Below, in pieces: positions 59,659 through 64,000 of a stretch of DNA of 64,000 bases. Both the position numbers and the translations under genes were made by a program. Numbering within the stretch: position 1 is the first letter of the stretch; each line of letters opens with the position of its first letter. The stretch is from Xylophilus sp. GTDB lineage: Bacteria; Pseudomonadota; Gammaproteobacteria; Burkholderiales; Burkholderiaceae_C. The notes beneath the pieces were generated by a model that worked only from the letters and a program-made list of their open reading frames with translations, had not been told where the DNA came from and made no database searches. The stretch is from contig WNDY01000013.1 in the NCBI GenBank assembly GCA_009914555.1, positions 19,016-83,015 of the forward strand. The letters run 5' to 3'.

Positions 59659-59927
59659 CCGGGGCGCTGGACATTACCGCGGCCGCCATCGACCGCCGGC
59701 TGCGCGGGACGCTCGATCCGACGCAGCTCGAAGTCATCGACGAAAGCGCCTCCCATGCGGGCCATGCCGGTGCCAACGGCACCGGCTTCGGCACCCATTT
59801 CCGCGTGCGGATCGCATCACCATTCTTTACAGGCAGGACGCGCGTGGCCCAGCACCGCCTTGTGTATGATGCCCTGCGCGATTTTCTCGCCCAGGGCGTC
59901 CACGCCTTGGCCATCGACGTTCTCTGA
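59655..59927 (+). CDS. bolA: BolA-family protein
   Basis: This 90-residue protein has the BolA fold: AAAIDRRLRGTLDPTQLEVIDESASHAGH, the conserved THFRVRIASPFFTGRTRVAQHRLVYDAL, and a final GVHALAIDVL. BolA-like proteins bind iron-sulfur clusters with glutaredoxins and help handle clusters or regulate cell shape. It is coupled to yciB by an ATGA overlap. A distinct BolA subtype is not resolved. Confidence 0.94.
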   Translation: MTGALDITAAAIDRRLRGTLDPTQLEVIDESASHAGHAGANGTGFGTHFRVRIASPFFTGRTRVAQHRLVYDALRDFLAQGVHALAIDVL

Positions 59928-60007
59928 GGCATACACCCCTCTCATCCCGTACCGACCGCCCGCCTGCCGCTTCGGCCTCGCCGGTCTTCCCCTTCAGGAC
60001 AACAACC

Positions 60008-60790
60008 ATGCAGAAAAAGATCTTGTCGGCTCTCGTGGCCGCAGCCGTGATGGGCGCAGCCGTGCCGGCCCTGGCGCAGAACGCCGCCATCGTCAACGGC
60101 AAGCCTGTGCCCAGCAGCCGCGTGCAGGTGCTGACCGAGCAGCTCAAGCGCGCCGGCCGCCCGATCACGCCCGAGATCGAGCAGCAGATCAAGGACGAGG
60201 TCATCGCCCGCGAGATCTTCATCCAGGAAGCCCAGCGCCGCGGCCTGGACACCACCGCCGACTACAAGGACCAGCTCGAGCTGACCAAACAGACCATCCT
60301 GATCCGCGAGCTGTTCGCCGCCGTGCAGAAGGACAACCCGGTCACCGATGCCGAGATCCAGGCCGAGTACGACAAGTTCGCCGCCGCCAACGCCGGCAAG
60401 GAATTCAAGGCCCGCCACATCCTCGTGGACAGCGAAGCCAAGGCCACGGACATCATCGCCCGCCTGAAGAAGGGCGGCAAGTTCGACGAGATCGCCAAGA
60501 AGGAATCGAAGGACCCGGGATCCGGCGCCAATGGTGGCGACCTCGGCTGGGCCAACCCGGCCAGCTACGTGCCGGAGTTCACCGAGGCGCTGACCAAGCT
60601 CAAGAAGGGCCAGACCACCGACGCGCCGGTCAAGAGCCAGTTCGGCTGGCACGTGATCCGCCTGGACGACGTGCGCGAAGCCCAGTTGCCCAAGCTCGAA
60701 GAGGTCAAGCCGCAGATCACCCAGCAACTCCAGCAGCAGCGCCTGGCCAAGTTCCAGGACGAACTGCGAGCCAAGGCCAAGGTCGAGTAA
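60008..60790 (+). CDS. Periplasmic peptidyl-prolyl isomerase of the parvulin type
   Basis: This 260-residue protein has a signal peptide (MQKKILSALVAAAVMGAAVPALA), an N-terminal helical chaperone part, and a parvulin domain (about residues 125-245, KARHILVDSEAKATDIIARLKKGGKFDEIAKKESKDPGSGANGGDLGWA). It assists folding of outer-membrane proteins in the periplasm. It comes 80 bases after bolA and ends at a strong terminator. This gene closes the selO-msrB-yciB-bolA-ppiC run. Confidence 0.95.
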   Translation: MQKKILSALVAAAVMGAAVPALAQNAAIVNGKPVPSSRVQVLTEQLKRAGRPITPEIEQQIKDEVIAREIFIQEAQRRGLDTTADYKDQLELTKQTILIRELFAAVQKDNPVTDAEIQAEYDKFAAANAGKEFKARHILVDSEAKATDIIARLKKGGKFDEIAKKESKDPGSGANGGDLGWANPASYVPEFTEALTKLKKGQTTDAPVKSQFGWHVIRLDDVREAQLPKLEEVKPQITQQLQQQRLAKFQDELRAKAKVE

Positions 60791-60807
60791 GCCGCTTTCC
60801 CCAAGCG

Positions 60808-60837
60808 AAAAAGGACGTGCCCTGCACGTCCTTTTTT
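60808..60837 (+). terminator. Intrinsic terminator after the parvulin gene
   Basis: AAAAAGGACGTGC (60808-60820) pairs with GCACGTCCTTTTT (60824-60836), loop CCT, and the right arm runs into more T residues. A textbook terminator, 18 bases after the stop. Confidence 0.9.
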
Positions 60838-60889
60838 CTTGCGTTGACCCGTCCTGCCAGAGACGCAAAACGGGGGGACTGGAACGCAC

Positions 60890-61080
60890 AGAATGCGCCG
60901 GCCGAGTGGGTCAACGGCATCCTGAAGACCGGCTTCTGCTGCATCGCCCTGCCGATCTCGCACAGGCCAGGCGCATGGTCGAGCATGCCATGCACATCTG
61001 CAACCATGAACGGCCGCATCTGCCGCTGACATGCAAATGCCCGATGTGGTGCAACCGGGCGTCCCTGGCTGGAGTCGCTC
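60890..61080 (+). mobile_element. IS3-type transposase C-terminal remnant
   Basis: One frame reads NAPAEWVNGILKTGF. The next frame continues LLHRPADLAQARRMVEHAMHICNHERPHLPLTCKCPMW, the end of an IS3-family integrase-type transposase (AERVNGILK...ARRMVEHAI..YNHERPH). Frame is lost near 60940 and the rest of the element is gone; no terminal repeats could be found. An old, inactive fragment between the parvulin terminator and the TetR gene. Confidence 0.8.
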
Positions 61081-61106
61081 CAGCTTTTTCACCGTGTCAA
61101 GGCTGT

Positions 61107-61670
61107 TCAGGACGGGTCAACCGGGCTGGAAAAGACCACCGTCCGGATATCGTCGAAAATCTCGTCCCATTGCTGGTCCGAGACGTCGAGCAAGCCGAAG
61201 CCGCGCAGCATGAACAAGCCCTCTGCGGCCAGCATGGCAATGCGGCCGCGCCGCTCCTTGGTGGTGGCCGCTTGCAGGCACGGCGCGAAGATGTCCCGGT
61301 ACATGCTGCGGATCTCCTCGCGGTAGCCGGGCGCGCGCGCCAGCCCGGCCAGTAGCGCCATCGCCCGCGCAGTGTTCGCGGCCTCCTCTGCCCGGGTGGC
61401 TTCCACGTGCACGAGCGCGGGTTTTTCGGGGGTGTCCGCATGGCGCTCCCGGGCTGCGGCCGCATGCTCGTCATAGGCCGCCGTCGAGCGTTCGAACATC
61501 GCCCGGATCACCCCGTCCTTGGTGCCGAAGGCGTACAGCACGCCGCCCTTGCTGATCCCGGCCTCGGCGGCGATCGCATCAATCGTCAGGCCCGTGGTGC
61601 CTTCCCGCAATACGACGCGGTCGGCGGCATCCAGCAGGGCGCCGCGGTCGATGGTCTGTTTTCGTCCCAT
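61107..61670 (-). CDS. TetR-family regulator, divergent from FAD oxidoreductases
   Basis: This 187-residue protein has the TetR helix-turn-helix (RGALLDAADRVVLREGTTGLTIDAIAAEAGISKGGVLYAFGTKDGVI) and a C-terminal ligand domain with a tetracyclin-repressor-like C terminus (QAATTKERRGRIAMLAAEGLFMLRGFGLLD). The start at 61670 follows AAGGAGT. It diverges from the FAD oxidoreductase gene at 61802 and an inverted repeat typical of TetR sites lies 19 bases upstream of its start, so it probably represses that operon and itself. Confidence 0.93.
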   Translation of the reverse strand: MGRKQTIDRGALLDAADRVVLREGTTGLTIDAIAAEAGISKGGVLYAFGTKDGVIRAMFERSTAAYDEHAAAARERHADTPEKPALVHVEATRAEEAANTARAMALLAGLARAPGYREEIRSMYRDIFAPCLQAATTKERRGRIAMLAAEGLFMLRGFGLLDVSDQQWDEIFDDIRTVVFSSPVDPS

Positions 61671-61688
61671 ACTCCTTCCATTTTTTCA

Positions 61689-61704
61689 ATCCGTCTGGTC
61701 GGAT
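61689..61704. promoter_or_regulatory. Probable TetR operator inside a promoter spacer
   Basis: ATCCG (61689-61693) and CGGAT (61700-61704) form an inverted repeat within ATCCGTCTGGTCGGAT. It fills the spacer between TTTCAA (61683-61688) and TATACT (61706-61711), a plausible plus-strand promoter. Binding would block the FAD oxidoreductase genes. Confidence 0.6.
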
Positions 61705-61801
61705 ATATACTTTCCGCCCACTGGTATGTGTGGCACATCCTGCGCCGGTGCCACCTGATCTGCGAACAGAACTCTCACTTTCTCAAAAGGATGGTCGCCG
61801 G

Positions 61802-63232
61802 ATGACCGACAAGTTCAGACGCCAGGTGCTCATCGGCGGGGGCGCGGCGGTTGCGGCCGCCGGTGCGGGCCTGCTCGCCATCTCCAGCAGGGATGCCTCG
61901 CTGGTGCCGGGCAAACCGCACGCCCGACGGGTGCAGGGCGACACGGAACTGGTCGATGCAGTGGAGGTCGCGGTGATTGGCGGCGGCATCGTCGGCACCA
62001 GTACGGCGCTGTCGCTGGCCGAGCGCGGCGTGTCGGTGGCGCTGTTCGAGAAGGGCGTGATCGCCGGGGAAGCCTCCGGCCGCGCCCACGGTCTGGTCGA
62101 GAGCAAGCACCAGGCGGCGATCAAGCAGCCGCTGATCGAACTGTCCAAGCAGCGCTGGCGCAAGCTCAACGAACTGACCGGCGAAGACACAGGCTGGCGC
62201 GAACGCGACATCATCCAGTATTTCGAGACCGACGAGAAAGTCCACGAGATTGAGGAGTGGCAAGAGCAGGTCAAGGGCGCCACGGCCCATCTCGGCCGTT
62301 TCGCCCATGACGACGACGTCGCCCGCCTGCTGCCCGGGGCCGCGACCTTGTTCAAGGGCGCCTTCTTCGTGCCTGGCGAAGGCATTGCCGAACCGCGGCT
62401 GGCGGCTGCGGCTATCGCGCGTGGTGGGCGCCGGCTCGGCGGGAAGATCTACGAGAACACGGCCGTGCGCGGCATCGAGCGCGAAGGCGGTCGCGTCTCG
62501 GCGGTGGTCACCGAGCGCGGCACGGTCAAGGCCCGCGCCGTGGTCCTGGCAGGCGGCGTCTGGTCGCCGGTGTTCGCCCGCAGCCTGGGGCTGGATCTGC
62601 CGCAGTTCACGGCCTATGCCTCGATCCAGAGTCTGGCGCCTCAACCCGGACTGCCTGACATCGTGGCCACGCTGCCCCGGGTCGGCGTACGCCGCGAGTT
62701 CGACGGCGGCTACACCGTCGGTCCCATGCAGGGCATCGCCCCCATCCTGCCGAGCACGGTCCGCGAGGGCCTGCGCCTGCTGCCGGCCATTCGCGCGCAG
62801 GGCAGCTACATTAAGGCGCGGCTGTCATGGAGCAATTTCCTGCGCGAGCTCAACACGCCGACGCAGTGGCCGCTGGACCGGCCGAGTCCGTTCGAGGACA
62901 TCCGCATCCTCCAGCCCCGCGTGCGCGACCCGCTGCTCGATGAGTCCCTGGCCTATCTGAGGAGCGTCCTGCCGAGCTTCGACCAGGCCACGGTCCGCGA
63001 GCGCTGGGCCGGCTCGCTGATGACCACGCTGGACAATGCGCCGGTGATCGCGCCGGTCGCGCAGATTCCGGGCCTGATCCTCGGCACCGGCTTTTACTAC
63101 GGCTTCACGATGGGGCCGGGCGCGGGCGAAGTCCTCGCCGACCTGGCCACCGGCCGCACACCCTCCATCGACCTGGCCCCTTTCCGCTTCGAGCGATTCT
63201 CCGACGGAACCCAGCTGGGCTTTCATGCCTGA
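61802..63232 (+). CDS. FAD-dependent oxidoreductase of the DadA type, with Tat-like signal
   Basis: This 476-residue protein starts with a twin-arginine-like anchor (MTDKFRRQVLIGGGAAVAAAGAGLLA) followed by a D-amino-acid dehydrogenase/DAO-type fold: VEVAVIGGGIVGTSTALSLAERGVSVALFEKG, then SGRAHGLVESKHQAA, and a final GLILGTGFYYGFTMGPGAGEVLADLATG. Members oxidise amines or amino acids and feed electrons to the respiratory chain. Its substrate is not evident. ATG at 61802 is the best signal-peptide start. It is followed by a truncated paralogue. Confidence 0.9.
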   Translation: MTDKFRRQVLIGGGAAVAAAGAGLLAISSRDASLVPGKPHARRVQGDTELVDAVEVAVIGGGIVGTSTALSLAERGVSVALFEKGVIAGEASGRAHGLVESKHQAAIKQPLIELSKQRWRKLNELTGEDTGWRERDIIQYFETDEKVHEIEEWQEQVKGATAHLGRFAHDDDVARLLPGAATLFKGAFFVPGEGIAEPRLAAAAIARGGRRLGGKIYENTAVRGIEREGGRVSAVVTERGTVKARAVVLAGGVWSPVFARSLGLDLPQFTAYASIQSLAPQPGLPDIVATLPRVGVRREFDGGYTVGPMQGIAPILPSTVREGLRLLPAIRAQGSYIKARLSWSNFLRELNTPTQWPLDRPSPFEDIRILQPRVRDPLLDESLAYLRSVLPSFDQATVRERWAGSLMTTLDNAPVIAPVAQIPGLILGTGFYYGFTMGPGAGEVLADLATGRTPSIDLAPFRFERFSDGTQLGFHA

Positions 63233-63271
63233 CCGCGCCGGCCACCGCGCCGACCATGACGAGAACAAGAT

Positions 63272-63859
63272 ATGACGATTTCCAGACGCACCCTTCTCCA
63301 GGGCACAGGCATCGGCGTAGCAGGCGCCGCTGCCGGCGCCGTGGGCGGCATCGCGCTGAATTCCGGACCCGGCTGGCTGCTGGGTTCTGAGCTGCCACGC
63401 GCGCTGCACATCGACACCGATACTGACGTCCCCGCCGAAGCCGATGTCGTGGTGGTAGGGGCCGGCATCGCCGGCATTTCCACGGCCCTGTTCCTGCAAC
63501 GCAAGGGGCTCAAGACGGTCGTGTTCGAGAAAGGCTGCGTGGCCGGCGAACAGTCCAGCCGGGCTTTCGGCTGGATCTACACCAACGGCTGGCACCCCGA
63601 CAAGCTTGAACTCGCCATCCTCGCCAGGAAGCTTTGGCAGGGCTTTGCCGGGCAGTTCGGCGTCGACGTGGGCTGGCGCCAGAGCGGCAACACCTTCTTC
63701 CTCAAGACCGAGCAGGAAGTCGCCGCAGCACAGGACTGGATCGACGAAGCGCGCCGACACTTCCCCCACGACATCGACGCCAAGCTGCTGCGCGGCGCCG
63801 AACTCGCGGCCCTGTATCCCGGCGCTGCAGCCAACGGCTACATGTCGCATCCCGGATGA
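63272..63859 (+). pseudogene. Second Tat-type FAD oxidoreductase, cut short next to an insertion sequence
   Basis: This frame of 195 residues begins with a twin-arginine signal (MTISRRTLLQGTGIGVAGAAAGAVGGIAL), then a FAD motif (ADVVVVGAGIAGISTALFLQRKGLKTVVFEKG) and the SRAFGWIYTNGWHP segment. It stops at AALYPGAAANGYMSHPG, less than half the length of its upstream paralogue. In the paralogue and in the family the chain continues here. A transposase gene starts 94 bases downstream (63953), so this gene was most likely split by the insertion, with the rest of it beyond the window. The exact junction is not resolved, but probably lies between 63845 and 63862. Confidence 0.8.
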
Positions 63860-63952
63860 TTGCATAAGCGAGAATCGCTATCCACTCTTCATGGCCCGAG
63901 CGGTGATGCGAGGATTGATAGAGTCACTGCAATCACCTCCGGAGGTCCAAGC

Positions 63953-64000
63953 ATGCTGATCGCCCTGCACAGGAACGCCCGCACCACGCCCGCCGTGCGT
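63953..64000 (+). CDS. IS481-family transposase, first 16 codons
   Basis: The ATG at 63953 follows GGAGG at a good distance and the visible start is MLIALHRNARTTPAVR, characteristic of IS481-family transposases. The window ends inside the gene. The element's left end should lie in 63850-63900. Nothing about its activity can be read from this fragment. Confidence 0.8.
   Translation, partial: MLIALHRNARTTPAVR

Noticed and set aside
61669..61676. ATACTCCT as another copy of the recurrent motif
   Set aside because: Read on the minus strand it is AGGAGT plus the ATG of the TetR gene, so it is explained by the ribosome binding site and start codon.

Overview
This window is chromosomal DNA from a high-GC beta-proteobacterium of the order Burkholderiales, most likely Comamonadaceae or a close relative. 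The evidence is the uniformly high GC content, the bo3 quinol oxidase operon followed by surf1 and regBA, the msrB-yciB-bolA-ppiC gene order, and the general run of metabolic genes. No rRNA, tRNA or CRISPR array was seen, and no genomic island. This assignment rests on gene content only.

Layout. 1-2904: carAB (carB enters from the left edge). 3146-6940: an iron-uptake signalling pair, made of a one-piece ECF sigma/FecR membrane protein and a TonB receptor broken by one in-frame stop. 6956-8368: a lone HipA-like kinase of the YjjJ type. 8985-13600: a LysR regulator diverging from a valine-degradation operon (mmsA, acyl-CoA dehydrogenase, mmsB). 13618-15703: an EamA exporter and TetR regulator around a near-perfect operator, then a frameshifted SnoaL-like gene. 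15723-17606: cbpA-cbpM overlapping a membrane-anchored aspartic protease. 17695-24193: flavin monooxygenase, icd, two small secreted proteins, a frameshifted CaiB-type gene and scoAB. 24286-26721: PAS-LuxR regulator, a fused SpmA-SpmB membrane protein and csbD.

27284-31262: ndh, a DUF3014 protein and an EptA-type lipid A phosphoethanolamine transferase. 31684-34507: another exporter and the electron-transfer flavoprotein:quinone oxidoreductase. 34602-36340: a deleted nucleotidyltransferase remnant, two small proteins (one of only 51 residues) and an AsnC-type regulator. 36896-44835: a long minus-strand block reading cyoABCD-surf1-regB-regA, followed by cheV. 44977-50551: MFS transporter, bioB, a decayed VapBC-type pair, rpiA, pyrD and a Nudix gene with one amber codon. 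50602-53863: a yqjD-yqjE-yqjK-type operon, an exporter and an L-2-hydroxyglutarate oxidase-like gene. 53949-60790: a PAS-PAS-GGDEF-EAL protein, then selO-msrB-yciB-bolA-ppiC with several stop/start overlaps. 60890-64000: an IS3-type remnant, a TetR regulator, two Tat-type FAD oxidoreductases (the second cut short) and the start of an IS481-type transposase.

Themes. Several genes feed or sense the respiratory chain: Ndh, the flavoprotein:quinone oxidoreductase, PyrD, the LhgO-like protein, cytochrome bo3, and RegB, which senses quinone redox state in its family. Seven gene remnants carry a single stop, a single-base shift or a small deletion while their reading frames are otherwise well preserved. 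That points to recent gene loss or residual sequencing error. A short motif, ATACCCCC and close variants, recurs mainly in the gaps between genes and is unexplained.
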